Below, in pieces: positions 9,507-17,840 of a stretch of 45,548 bases of DNA. Every line of letters begins with the position of its first letter. The stretch's first letter is position 1. A program made the position numbers and the translations under genes. The notes under the pieces are model-generated. The model worked only from the letters and a program-made list of their open reading frames with translations, searched no databases and was not told where the DNA came from. Location: contig NZ_JAUYAN010000256.1 of assembly GCF_030693485.1 (NCBI RefSeq), forward strand, positions 1 through 45,548, given 5' to 3'. This DNA comes from Bradyrhizobium sp. Its GTDB lineage: Bacteria > Pseudomonadota > Alphaproteobacteria > Rhizobiales > Xanthobacteraceae.

Positions 9507-10037
9507 CTACCGAGCGAAAGCGTTACCACTCTGCACTGAACAGGTCGGCGAGCCCACGGAAACCGAATCGATCACATACATCCGGCCGTCGGGTCCCTTT
9601 CGCGAAATTTTCCCGCCCGCCCCTTTTCCATCGATCACAGAGAGAGAACAGCTTGAAAAACCAGGATCGAACGTCGCGGAATACCGGGTGGCGCCGTTGG
9701 CCCAGGTTTGCACCCCCACCAATTTGCTTCCTTCGAAGCGTAGGCTCCCTGGGTATGCGCCGGATTCTCCCGGGCCCTTGCTCAATTCCGCCGCTTTGCC
9801 TCGCATCGAAGTGAGCCGCTTTCTTTGAAACAAGCGACCTGCACTGCTTACGTAAATCGTAAGTGCAACCGTGTTGTTGAAGCTCATCGGCGCACCATCG
9901 GCGCTCTTTCCGCTGCCGGACACCGCCCAGGATAGAGTGACGGTCTTGTTCAAGGCTGCTTGCGGCGCACTGCTGGCGGATAAGGGTCCAACCGAAAGGA
10001 CACCGAAGAAACAGGCGAGGGCGAAATGTGCGCGCAT
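9507..10037 (-). CDS. Hypothetical secreted protein
   Basis: Unknown function. The 176-aa product starts MRAHFALACFFGVLSVGPLSASSAP, read here as a cleavable signal peptide of about 25 residues, followed by a Ser/Gly/Thr-rich, beta-strand-like body with two Cys near the C-terminus (around FSSCSLSVIDG and PTCSV). ATG 10037 is chosen because AGGA lies nine bases upstream; an in-frame TTG at 10046 is less likely. No membrane anchor or catalytic motif is visible. An exported, possibly disulfide-bonded protein is inferred. It stands alone, so context gives no clue. Confidence 0.65.
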   Translation of the reverse strand: MRAHFALACFFGVLSVGPLSASSAPQAALNKTVTLSWAVSGSGKSADGAPMSFNNTVALTIYVSSAGRLFQRKRLTSMRGKAAELSKGPGESGAYPGSLRFEGSKLVGVQTWANGATRYSATFDPGFSSCSLSVIDGKGAGGKISRKGPDGRMYVIDSVSVGSPTCSVQSGNAFAR

Positions 10038-10226
10038 TTTTCTCAATCCTGCTGGTTTCCAATGCTTGCAGGCTTACTCCGGCGGTTGGACCTTGCCAAT
10101 CCGTCTGAATACATCAAGAGCTGCCGCTCAATTCCGAGGGGTTAAGTCAGAACTCCACAGTCACCGATCACCTGGTCGGCGCGGGCGAGCAGCGCGCACG
10201 ACCCGCTGGCTCGCAACGAAGCATAA

Positions 10227-10260
10227 AAAAGGCCCGCTTCAGCGGACCTTTTCTCATTTT
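10227..10260 (-). terminator. Terminator for the L,D-transpeptidase gene
   Basis: On the minus strand AAAAGGTCCGC and GCGGGCCTTTT pair across a 4-nt loop with one mismatch, followed by TTTTTTAT. On the plus strand the same hairpin is followed by a T-rich run, so it may act in both directions. It lies 18 bp past the transpeptidase stop. Confidence 0.75.
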
Positions 10261-10277
10261 TTTTCGATACCCGACCC

Positions 10278-11474
10278 CTACCGTACCGTCACCGGAGCGG
10301 GCAGCGGCGGCACCACAGTAGGCTGCTGGCCGGGCACCGGGGCGTTCGCCGCCTGAGCCGGACCCGGGCCCGGCAGCGGCTGTGCCGAGGCAGTGGCGGT
10401 TGCCGAAGGCGGCGCGCCGCCGGGAAGCACGACCACGCGGGTGCCGACCTTGACCCGGTCGAACAGGTCCGAGACGTCCTCGTTCAGCATGCCGATGCAG
10501 CCGGAGGAGACGAACTTGCCGATGGTCGAGGGCTGGTTGGTGCCGTGAATGCGAAACACGGTGGACCCGAGATACATGGCGCGCGCGCCCATCGGAGTGC
10601 CGGGGCCGCCGGCCATGAAGCGCGGCAAATAGGGCTGACGCTCGATCATCTCGGTCGGCGGATGCCAATCCGGCCATTCGGCCTTGCGCGTGACCTTCTG
10701 CACACCGTTCCAGGTGAAACCGTCGCGGCCGACGCGGACGCCGTAGCGGATCGCCCGCCCATTGCCCAGGATGTAATAGAGGTGGGTGTTGGGGGTATCG
10801 ACAACAAGCGTTCCCGCCGGCTCCTTGCTGGCGTAGGCCACTTCCTGCTTGCGCAGGTGCGGCGGAAGCTGCGCCGGACCGACTTCGGGCTGCTCTTCGG
10901 GCGGCAGTGCCGACAATACCAACGGACGGCCGTCCGTCCCCTGCGGGGCGCCTGGCTGCACCGTTCCGGTGACGCCGGCCGGCTCGCCGCCAATGGCGCC
11001 CGGCGGCCGCAGCGCGCGCGGGTCGTCATAGCGTCGATCCGAATAGGTCTGTTGCGGCGGACCGGGGCGGTCCGAATAGATCACCGGCGGCGGTCCGTCG
11101 GGACGGCCATAACGCGGATCGCTCGGAGACAGGATCGGACCGGGCGCGCGGTCGGAATAGACCGGCCGGCTGTCCGGCCGGCCATAACGCGGATCGGCCG
11201 GGGAAAGCACCGGGCCGGGCGGCGACAGGGCGGTTGAACTCTGCGCGTTCGGCGCGTCGTCGTCGTCATCCAGCGCGTCGAAATCCGGCGCGCCGGGACC
11301 GCGGCGTTCATCGACAATGTAGCCGCCGGGCGGATAGGGCGCCGGGGATGCCGAATACAGGGGACCGGAGGGCTGCGAATAGCCCTGCGCCAGGGCAAGA
11401 GAGATCCCCAGCGAGGTTCCCGCCGCGCCCGCCGCCAAGGCAGCACAAATCGTCAGAATGCGTTTGATCATCAT
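10278..11474 (-). CDS. L,D-transpeptidase (YkuD domain) with Pro-rich N-terminal region
   Basis: Predicted periplasmic enzyme that forms 3-3 peptidoglycan cross-links or anchors proteins to the wall. The 398-aa product has a signal peptide (about 1-29), a long Pro/Tyr/Asp-rich low-complexity region (about 30-190) with repeats of LSPxDPRYGRPD and YSDR, a YkuD catalytic domain (about 205-350), and a Pro/Ala-rich tail. The active-site signature HGTNQPSTIGKFVSSGC is intact, with His about 310 and Cys about 326. ATG 11474 begins the signal peptide and is preferred although the frame is open to 11762. The gene stands alone and is divergent from the gene at 11822. Confidence 0.9.
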   Translation of the reverse strand: MMIKRILTICAALAAGAAGTSLGISLALAQGYSQPSGPLYSASPAPYPPGGYIVDERRGPGAPDFDALDDDDDAPNAQSSTALSPPGPVLSPADPRYGRPDSRPVYSDRAPGPILSPSDPRYGRPDGPPPVIYSDRPGPPQQTYSDRRYDDPRALRPPGAIGGEPAGVTGTVQPGAPQGTDGRPLVLSALPPEEQPEVGPAQLPPHLRKQEVAYASKEPAGTLVVDTPNTHLYYILGNGRAIRYGVRVGRDGFTWNGVQKVTRKAEWPDWHPPTEMIERQPYLPRFMAGGPGTPMGARAMYLGSTVFRIHGTNQPSTIGKFVSSGCIGMLNEDVSDLFDRVKVGTRVVVLPGGAPPSATATASAQPLPGPGPAQAANAPVPGQQPTVVPPLPAPVTVR

Positions 11475-11821
11475 CGCTCTTGTATAGACCCCAAGCCGAC
11501 ACCGGACCGTTAATGGCAGATGGCCGAAGATAGCGGCGCATTCAAGACAAATCGGTGAAATCACGCCCGATTCCGGCATATTGTGATGAACCGGCCGGCG
11601 TTGCAACGAGGCCGCACCCCGCAAGAAAACGGGGTCGGCGGGGTCCTTCCCGCCGATTTGTAACCATCGCGCGCGAAGCGGTTGCGCTATCCTGAAGTCA
11701 GCCTGATTCGCAGCGCGCTGGCGGCGGCCCGCGTCGCGAAGCTGATCGAATTGTGTGGTCACCGCGTTCCCCGGGGTTCAAAGGCCTTCCCAGATCAGCT
11801 GCGAAGGCGGAAATCGCGTCC
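11475..11821. other. 347-bp gap between divergent genes with two consecutive hairpins
   Basis: No coding sequence was recognised. Two adjacent stems occur: ACCCCG/CGGGGT (11616-11635) and TCGGCGGG/CCCGCCGA (11635-11656), the second followed by TTTGT. They could end an upstream-initiated transcript or lie in the leader of the plus-strand gene. Confidence 0.4.
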
Positions 11822-12613
11822 ATGCTTCCCGGCTTCCGTTTTCTGCTCGCCGCGATCGTGCTGTCGATATCGGTCCTGGTGTTTGGGCTCGGCGCGGCGG
11901 CCTTGCTGCGCGCCGCCCACGAGGAATTCGCCAGCGCCCCGGCATGGCGTGTGGCGCCGGAGCCGAAATTTGCCCGGCAGAACGACCTCCCGAAGGAAGC
12001 TTCGCGGGAGCCCCCAAAAGATGAGCCGATGCCCGTGCTGGCTATGCTGCGTGTCGAACCGGAGCCGGCGCGGCCGGGTCCGGCGGTCGCGGAGCCGGCC
12101 GAGCCACCGGCCATCGCCCCGGCGCTGGAGTTGCCCGGGAAAATCGCCGCGCTGGAGCCGCCGGACAAAACCCTGCCGCAGGCGACCCAGGCTGCCATCC
12201 CGGTCCCGGAAATTCCAGTGGAAAGCGAGGCGCCTGCCGCCGACATCCCCGCTCTCGCCGAGGGAGTCAGGATTGCGGCGGTAGAACAGGCCTCGCCGCC
12301 TGCCAATGAAGCCTTGGCACCCGCACCTGAAACAGCGATCGTACCTTCCGCGGTCGACACCGATCTCATCGCAGCCAAGATCGCCACCCTGGGCGGTCCG
12401 CCGGTCGCGATCGAGACGCAGCGGAAGGGCGAGGTCGTCAGCGTCAAGCCCGACCGCAGCGCGGCGAGGAAACTACTGCAAGCGCAGCGCGCCAAGGAGC
12501 GCCGCGCGCAGCGGGCGCGGGCGGCGCGGCAAGCCGCGGCGCGACAGGCCGCCGCTCAGCAACAGGCCGCCGATCCCTTCGCGCAGCCGACGATCACCAC
12601 CCGCAGCCGCTGA
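11822..12613 (+). CDS. Membrane-anchored Pro/Ala/Glu-rich hypothetical protein
   Basis: Unknown function. The 263-aa product has one N-terminal transmembrane segment (about 7-32) followed by a long Pro/Glu/Ala-rich region and a C-terminal Arg/Ala/Gln-rich, probably helical segment (about 215-250). The layout suggests a periplasmic, extended protein held by a single anchor. No catalytic motif is visible. ATG 11822 is chosen over the longer frame from 11753 because AGGCGG precedes it and it begins the hydrophobic segment. The stop is five bases from the end of the convergent sseA gene. Confidence 0.7.
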   Translation: MLPGFRFLLAAIVLSISVLVFGLGAAALLRAAHEEFASAPAWRVAPEPKFARQNDLPKEASREPPKDEPMPVLAMLRVEPEPARPGPAVAEPAEPPAIAPALELPGKIAALEPPDKTLPQATQAAIPVPEIPVESEAPAADIPALAEGVRIAAVEQASPPANEALAPAPETAIVPSAVDTDLIAAKIATLGGPPVAIETQRKGEVVSVKPDRSAARKLLQAQRAKERRAQRARAARQAAARQAAAQQQAADPFAQPTITTRSR

Positions 12614-12618
12614 AGTTT

Positions 12619-13476
12619 TCAGGCCGGACCGGTCGCGACCGGCGGACCTTCAGGCAGGCCCCATTCCGCCCACGAACCGTCATATAGCGCTGATCCGCGC
12701 ACGCCGAGCCGGTACAGCGCCAGCGTCAGCACCAGCGCGGAGACGCCGGAGCCGCAGCTGGTCACGATCGGCCTGGTCAGGTCGACACCCGCTCCCGTGA
12801 AGGCTTTACGCAAGTCCTCCAGCGGCTTCATCGCGCCGGTGCCGGCGTCGAACAATTCGGAGTAGGGCACGTTGCGGCTGCCGGGGATATGACCGGAGCG
12901 GCGGCCCGGCCACACCTCGGCGACCGTTCCCTCGAAACGCGGCCGCGCGCGCGCGTCAATCACCTGCTCGGCCTTGGTTTCGAGATTGCCCACCAATTGC
13001 TGCTGGCTGCGGACATAGTTGGGATCGAGTTTCGCGCGGAATTTGCCGGGCTTCGGCGTGACCTTGCCGGAATGCGTCGGGCGGCCTTCGCGCAGCCATT
13101 TCTTCAGGCCGCCGTCCAGCACCTTCACATTGGGATGACCGAACGACAGGAACATCCACCACGCCCGGGGAGCCGCGGTCCAGCCACCGGAATCATAGGC
13201 CACCACGGTATCGTCGGAGGAAATGCCGAGCGCCGCAACGTCGCGCGCGAACTGCGCGGCATCGGGATACATATGCGGCCGCGGGTCATCGGGCGCGGCA
13301 ATGGCGTTGACATCAAAGAACACCGCGCCCGGAATATGTCCGCCGAGATAATCCTCCGACGGCAGCGGCAGCACGCCGGGCAGCTTGGAGGAGGCGTCGA
13401 TGATCCTGACCTTGGGATCGTCGAGACGGGCGGCGAGCCAGTCGGTGGTCACAAGCGGATCGTCGGTGGATGTCAT
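12619..13476 (-). CDS. sseA: 3-mercaptopyruvate sulfurtransferase
   Basis: Transfers sulfur from 3-mercaptopyruvate to thiols or cyanide, giving pyruvate. The 285-aa product has the two-rhodanese-domain layout of SseA/TST: an inactive N-terminal domain and a C-terminal domain with the active-site loop SCGSGVSA (Cys about 241). The CGSG[VT]-type loop favours mercaptopyruvate over thiosulfate sulfurtransferase. It lies 119 bp downstream of a single-domain rhodanese on the same strand, with a palindromic repeat between them. The N-terminal DDPLVTTDWLAARL is typical of the family. Confidence 0.92.
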   Translation of the reverse strand: MTSTDDPLVTTDWLAARLDDPKVRIIDASSKLPGVLPLPSEDYLGGHIPGAVFFDVNAIAAPDDPRPHMYPDAAQFARDVAALGISSDDTVVAYDSGGWTAAPRAWWMFLSFGHPNVKVLDGGLKKWLREGRPTHSGKVTPKPGKFRAKLDPNYVRSQQQLVGNLETKAEQVIDARARPRFEGTVAEVWPGRRSGHIPGSRNVPYSELFDAGTGAMKPLEDLRKAFTGAGVDLTRPIVTSCGSGVSALVLTLALYRLGVRGSALYDGSWAEWGLPEGPPVATGPA

Positions 13477-13493
13477 CGTGCCAAATCCCAGTT

Positions 13494-13586
13494 GTCATTC
13501 CGGGATGCGCCGCCAGGCGCGGACCCGGAATCCCGAAGTTGTAGCGAGAGATTCCGGGTTCGCGCTGGCGCGCGTCCCGGAATGAC
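13494..13586. repeat. Palindromic intergenic repeat (GTCATTCCGGG type)
   Basis: GTCATTCCGGG at the left end is exactly inverted at the right end (CCCGGAATGAC), enclosing internal inverted segments built on GCGCC and CCCGGAATC/GATTCCGGG. It sits between the two sulfurtransferase genes. A second copy is at 14032-14134. Confidence 0.85.
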
Positions 13587-13595
13587 GAAAAAAAC

Positions 13596-14009
13596 TCAAG
13601 CCTTCTTCTTCGGCTCGAATTTCTCCACCGGGCCGCCGGCGTCGCGCCAGGCGGCAAAGCCGCCGGCCAGATGCGCGACCGGCGTCAGCCCCATGTCCTG
13701 CGCGGTCTTGGCCGCCAGCGCCGAGCGCAGGCCGCCGGCGCAATGAAAGATGAATTTCTTGTCCTGCTGGAATAGCGGCTTGGCATAGGGGCTCGCCGGG
13801 TCGATCCAGAATTCGAGCATGCCGCGGGTGCAGGAGAACGCGCCCGGGATTCGTCCGTCGCGCTCGATCTCGCGGGGGTCGCGGATATCGACGATGACGA
13901 CGTCGTCGCTACTGGCGGCGTCGATGGCCTCGGCCGCGCTCAAGGTCTCGATCTGCGCATTGGCCTCGTCGATCAAGGCCTTGATGCCGGTATGGATGGT
14001 CTGGGGCAT
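13596..14009 (-). CDS. Single-domain rhodanese-like protein
   Basis: A 137-aa cytosolic protein with one rhodanese domain: VVIVDIRDPREIERDGRIPGA, a Phe-His-Cys-Ala-Gly-Gly-Leu-Arg active-site loop (Cys about 90), and GGFAAWRDAGGPVE near the end. The Cys loop is intact, so persulfide transfer is expected, though partner and substrate are unknown. ATG 14009 is preceded by AGAGGGA and begins MPQTIHTGIKAL; the frame continues upstream only through a palindromic repeat. The neighbouring sseA suggests a local sulfur-transfer theme. Confidence 0.88.
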   Translation of the reverse strand: MPQTIHTGIKALIDEANAQIETLSAAEAIDAASSDDVVIVDIRDPREIERDGRIPGAFSCTRGMLEFWIDPASPYAKPLFQQDKKFIFHCAGGLRSALAAKTAQDMGLTPVAHLAGGFAAWRDAGGPVEKFEPKKKA

Positions 14010-14031
14010 TGATGGTCCCTCTTGCTGCTCC

Positions 14032-14134
14032 GTCATTCCGGGGCAACGCGAACGTTGAACCCGGAATCCCGATCGATTCATCGCCAATTACATCGAGATT
14101 CCGGGTTCGCGCTAACGTGCGCCCCCGAAATGAC
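14032..14134. repeat. Palindromic intergenic repeat (GTCATTCCGGG type), second copy
   Basis: Starts GTCATTCCGGGG and ends CCCCCGAAATGAC, with an internal GAACCCGGAATC / GATTCCGGGTTC inverted pair. Same family as 13494-13586. It lies between the rhodanese gene and the VWA-protein gene. Confidence 0.8.
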
Positions 14135-14143
14135 GACAATAAA

Positions 14144-15319
14144 TTAACGCACCAGTTCCTTCATCGCGCCTTCGAGGCCCTCGATCGTGATCGGGTACAT
14201 GCGCTCGGAGAACAGCCGGCGGATGATGGTGGTGGATTCCGAATAATCCCAATGCTTCTGCGCCACCGGGTTGAGCCACACCGCATGCGGATAGGTCCGG
14301 GTGATGCGCTCCAGCCAGACCGAGCCGGCCTCCTCGTTGACGTGCTCGACCGAGCCGCCGGGCACCATGACTTCGTAGGGGCTCATCGAGGCGTCGCCGA
14401 CGAACACCACCTTGTAGTCGTGCGGATATTTATGCAGCACGTCCCAGGTCGGCGTGCGATCGGTGAAGCGCCGCTTGTTCTGCTTCCAGACGCCCTCATA
14501 GAGGCAGTTGTGGAAGTAGAAATATTCCATGTGCTTGAATTCGCTCTTCGCCGCCGAGAACAGCTCCTCGACCTGTTCGATATGCGAATCCATCGACCCG
14601 CCGATGTCGAAGAACACCAGCACCTTGACCGCGTTGCGCCGCTCGGGGCGCATGTGGACGTCGAGATAACCGTGGTTGGCGGTCTCCCGGATCGTGGTGT
14701 CGAGGTCGAGTTCGTCGGGGGCGCCGGTGCGGGCGAATTTACGCAAGCGTCGCAGCGCGATCTTGATGTTGCGGATGCCGAGTTCGACATTGCCGTCGAG
14801 ATCCTTGAACTCGCGCTTGTCCCATACCTTGACCGCGCGGTTGTTGCGGTTCTTGTCCTGGCCGATCCGCACGCCCTCGGGATTGTAGCCATGGGCGCCG
14901 AACGGCGAGGTGCCGGCGGTGCCGATCCACTTGTTGCCGCCCTGGTGCCGGCCCTGCTGTTCCTTCAGGCGCTGGCGCAGCGTCTCCATGAGCTTGTCCC
15001 AGCCCATCGCCTCGATCTGCTTCTTCTCGTCCTCGGTGAGGTATTTCTCGGCCAGCTTCTTCAGCCATTCGGCGGGAATGTCCGCCTTCTCCATGGCGTC
15101 GAGCAGGCTCTCCAGCCCCTTGAACACGGAGCCGAACACGCGGTCGAACTTGTCGAGGTTGCGCTCGTCCTTCACCAGCGCCGCGCGCGACAGGTAATAG
15201 AAATTTTCCACGGTCTGATCGGCGAGGTCGGCGTCGAGCGCCTCCATCAGCGTCAAATATTCGCGCAAGGTGACCGGGACCTGGGCATCGCGCAGCGATG
15301 TGAAGAATTGCAAGAACAT
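14144..15319 (-). CDS. VWA domain protein, CoxE-like (MoxR-associated)
   Basis: A 391-aa cytosolic protein with an N-terminal helical region, a Gly-rich middle (around 127-145), and a C-terminal von Willebrand A domain whose metal-binding motif reads DIGGSM (238-243). CoxE-like VWA proteins work with MoxR-type AAA+ ATPases as chaperones that mature or load metals into enzymes. The MoxR gene is 471 bp away on the opposite strand, divergent, with GlsB between. The start MFLQFFTSLRDAQVPVTLREY is the usual N-terminus of this family. The client enzyme is unknown; no cox dehydrogenase genes are in the window. Confidence 0.85.
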   Translation of the reverse strand: MFLQFFTSLRDAQVPVTLREYLTLMEALDADLADQTVENFYYLSRAALVKDERNLDKFDRVFGSVFKGLESLLDAMEKADIPAEWLKKLAEKYLTEDEKKQIEAMGWDKLMETLRQRLKEQQGRHQGGNKWIGTAGTSPFGAHGYNPEGVRIGQDKNRNNRAVKVWDKREFKDLDGNVELGIRNIKIALRRLRKFARTGAPDELDLDTTIRETANHGYLDVHMRPERRNAVKVLVFFDIGGSMDSHIEQVEELFSAAKSEFKHMEYFYFHNCLYEGVWKQNKRRFTDRTPTWDVLHKYPHDYKVVFVGDASMSPYEVMVPGGSVEHVNEEAGSVWLERITRTYPHAVWLNPVAQKHWDYSESTTIIRRLFSERMYPITIEGLEGAMKELVR

Positions 15320-15441
15320 GAGCTACAGATTGCCCGCCGGCCCGCCAACGTCAAGGGCCTTGCGCGGCTCCAAGAGGCCTAGACCTGCCGGGTTTTTCAA
15401 CTAGAATTGACCCATCGGGGCTTTTCAACGGGGCAGGATCA

Positions 15442-15687
15442 ATGAGTATTCTAGCGGCAATAGTGATCGGCGCGATCGCCGGCTGGCTCGCCGGCCTGAT
15501 CGTGCGCGGCGCCGGCTTCGGGCTGATCGGCAACATCGTCATCGGCATCATCGGCGCGCTGGTGGCGAGCTGGATATTGCCGCAACTGGGCGTCAGCCTC
15601 GGCGGCAGCGCCGTCCGCGATATCGTCAACGCCACCATCGGTGCGGTGATCGTCCTCGTTATTCTCTCGCTGGTCAAACGCGTCTGA
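15442..15687 (+). CDS. GlsB/YeaQ/YmgE-family stress-response membrane protein
   Basis: An 81-aa protein with three hydrophobic segments and repeated Gly pairs (GAIAGWLAGLIVRG, GNIVIGIIGA), the signature of the transglycosylase-associated GlsB/YeaQ/YmgE family. Members are inner-membrane proteins linked to envelope stress, with no proven enzymatic activity. A purine-rich GGGGCAGG sequence precedes the ATG. A terminator follows, so it probably forms its own transcript. Confidence 0.88.
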   Translation: MSILAAIVIGAIAGWLAGLIVRGAGFGLIGNIVIGIIGALVASWILPQLGVSLGGSAVRDIVNATIGAVIVLVILSLVKRV

Positions 15688-15708
15688 CCAGACTCTCACC
15701 CCCGTGGC

Positions 15709-15736
15709 GACCGCCGATCCGGCGGTCGTTTCCTTT
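15709..15736 (+). terminator. Rho-independent terminator after glsB-like gene
   Basis: A perfect 7-bp stem GACCGCC/GGCGGTC with a 5-nt loop is followed by GTTTCCTTT. It separates the small membrane protein from the MoxR gene. Confidence 0.65.
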
Positions 15737-15790
15737 AGAGACCGAGGCGCGGCGTCGCGCTCAAGAACAAGCAACAAGGCAACGACTGAA

Positions 15791-16633
15791 ATGAAATTTA
15801 CCGGCACCAAGAACTACGTCGCCACCGATGACCTCAAGATCGCCGTCAACGCCTCGATCGTGCTGGAGCGCCCGCTGCTGATCAAGGGCGAGCCGGGCAC
15901 CGGCAAGACCGTGCTGGCCGAGGAAGTCGCCAAGGCGCTCGGCGCGCCGCTCTTGACCTGGCACATCAAGTCCACCACCAAGGCGCAGCAGGGCCTCTAC
16001 GAATACGACGCGGTGTCGCGACTGCGCGACAGTCAGCTCGGCGATGCCAAGGTCTCCGACATCGCCAACTACATCAGGCGCGGCAAATTGTGGGACGCCT
16101 TCACCCACGAGAAGCGCCCGGTGCTGCTGATCGACGAAATCGACAAGGCCGACATCGAATTTCCCAACGATCTCCTGCTTGAGCTCGATCGCATGGAATT
16201 CTTCGTCTACGAGACCGGCGAGAACATCAAGGCCAGCCTGCGCCCGATCGTGATGATCACCTCGAACAACGAGAAGGAACTGCCGGACGCGTTCCTGCGC
16301 CGCTGCTTCTTCCACTACATCAAGTTCCCCGACGCCGACACCATGCAGCGGATCGTCGACGTGCATTTCCCCGGCATCAAGAAGCGCCTGGTGGAAGAAG
16401 CCTTGCGGATCTTCTTCGAGGTGCGCGAAGTGCCCGGCCTGAAGAAGAAGCCGTCGACCTCGGAGCTGCTGGACTGGCTCAAGCTGCTGTTGAACGAGGA
16501 GATGACGCCGGAAATGCTGCGGGAGCGCGACCCGCGCAAGCTGATCCCGCCGCTGCACGGCGCGCTCCTGAAGAACGAGCAGGACGTGCACCTGTTCGAG
16601 CGGCTGGCGTTTCTGAGCCGGCGCGAGGTGTAG
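15791..16633 (+). CDS. MoxR-family AAA+ ATPase
   Basis: A 280-aa AAA+ chaperone ATPase. It has Walker A GEPGTGKT (33-40), Walker B LLIDEID (112-118), sensor-1 MITSNNEKELPDAF, and sensor-2-like arginines in the C-terminal part. MoxR proteins act with VWA-domain partners to mature enzyme complexes, and the CoxE-like gene at 14144-15319 is the obvious partner. ATG 15791 gives the family-typical MKFTGTKNYVATDDL; the frame extends upstream to 15704 through the terminator, so that longer form is rejected. The next gene starts immediately after the stop. Confidence 0.92.
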   Translation: MKFTGTKNYVATDDLKIAVNASIVLERPLLIKGEPGTGKTVLAEEVAKALGAPLLTWHIKSTTKAQQGLYEYDAVSRLRDSQLGDAKVSDIANYIRRGKLWDAFTHEKRPVLLIDEIDKADIEFPNDLLLELDRMEFFVYETGENIKASLRPIVMITSNNEKELPDAFLRRCFFHYIKFPDADTMQRIVDVHFPGIKKRLVEEALRIFFEVREVPGLKKKPSTSELLDWLKLLLNEEMTPEMLRERDPRKLIPPLHGALLKNEQDVHLFERLAFLSRREV

Positions 16634-17836
16634 GTGGAGAAGCCTGCCCTGGCCGGCACGGCGAGCGCCTCACCGGAAAGTGCGGCCCTCGACGCCAGCC
16701 TGCGCGGCGCGATCGAGCGCAAGGACGTGCCGGGCGTGGTCGCGCTGGTCACTGACCGCGAGCGCGTGCTGTATCAGGGCGCCTTCGGCGTAGCCGATGT
16801 CGCGACCGGGCGCCCGCTCACAACAGACGCGCTGTTTCGCATCGCCTCGATGACCAAGCCGGTCACATCAGTAGCCTTGATGCAGCTCGTCGAGCAGGGC
16901 CGCCTCGGCCTCGATGACCCGGCGGAAAAATACCTGCCCGAGCTTGCGGGATTGAAGGTCGTCGAATCGTTCGACGCCGCGACCGGCGCCTGCAAGCTGC
17001 GCCCGGCATCGCGACCGGCAACCGTCAGGCACTTCCTGACGCACACGTCGGGCCTCGCCTATCCTTTCACCAGCGCGATCTGGCGTGATTTCAAGCCGTG
17101 TGCCGGCGAATCCTATCCGTTCGGCGGACCGCTGCTGTTCGATCCGGGCGAGCGCTGGCACTACAGCACCTCTACCGATGTCGTCGGTCGGCTGGTCGAG
17201 GTGGTGTCCGGCGAGTTGCTCGAGGACTATTTCCGCCAGCACATCTTTGCGCCGCTCAGGATGGATGACACGTTCTACAACGTGCCGGAGGCCAAGGGCT
17301 CTCGCCTTGTCGCGCAACAGTGGCGCGGCGGCGAGCGCATGGACGGCGCCATTGAACTTCAAAAGCCGCAGCTCGGGCTCACCATTGCATCACCGATCGG
17401 CGGCGGCGGCCTCGCCTCGACCGCCGAGGACTACGGCCGCTTCATGCGCATGCTGCTGAACGGCGGCGCACTCGAAGGCGTGCGCGTGCTCGAGGCCGGG
17501 ACGGTGGCGCTGATGGGCCAGAACCACATCGGCGCGGTGGCAGTCCCCGCGCTCAAGAGCGTGCTGCCGCGCAGCGCCGACTTCACCTTCATCGCGGACG
17601 GACGCGACAAATGGGGCCTCGGCTTCCTCATCACGGTCGACCAGGTGCCCGGCAAGCGCTCGCCCGGCAGCCTGAGCTGGGCCGGCATCAACAACACCTA
17701 CTTCTGGATCGATCCCATCAGCGGCATCGCCGGCGTGATCATGATGCAGTATTTGCCGTTCGCCGACGCCAGGGCGCTGGCCGTCCACGACGCGTTCGAG
17801 CGCGGCGCCTATCAACTCGTGAGCGCCGGGCGGTAG
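16634..17836 (+). CDS. Serine hydrolase of the beta-lactamase/class C (EstB-like) family
   Basis: A 400-aa protein starting at GTG directly after the MoxR stop codon, with no intervening base, so the two are very likely coupled. Class C-like motifs are present: SMTK (72-75) with nucleophile Ser72, YST (177-179), and an HTSG segment (137-140). No signal peptide is evident, which favours a cytosolic esterase or peptidase over an antibiotic-resistance enzyme. Family members include EstB-type esterases and D-amino-acid peptidases. Its position suggests expression with MoxR, though a functional link is unproven. Confidence 0.85.
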   Translation: MEKPALAGTASASPESAALDASLRGAIERKDVPGVVALVTDRERVLYQGAFGVADVATGRPLTTDALFRIASMTKPVTSVALMQLVEQGRLGLDDPAEKYLPELAGLKVVESFDAATGACKLRPASRPATVRHFLTHTSGLAYPFTSAIWRDFKPCAGESYPFGGPLLFDPGERWHYSTSTDVVGRLVEVVSGELLEDYFRQHIFAPLRMDDTFYNVPEAKGSRLVAQQWRGGERMDGAIELQKPQLGLTIASPIGGGGLASTAEDYGRFMRMLLNGGALEGVRVLEAGTVALMGQNHIGAVAVPALKSVLPRSADFTFIADGRDKWGLGFLITVDQVPGKRSPGSLSWAGINNTYFWIDPISGIAGVIMMQYLPFADARALAVHDAFERGAYQLVSAGR

Positions 17837-17840
17837 CCGC

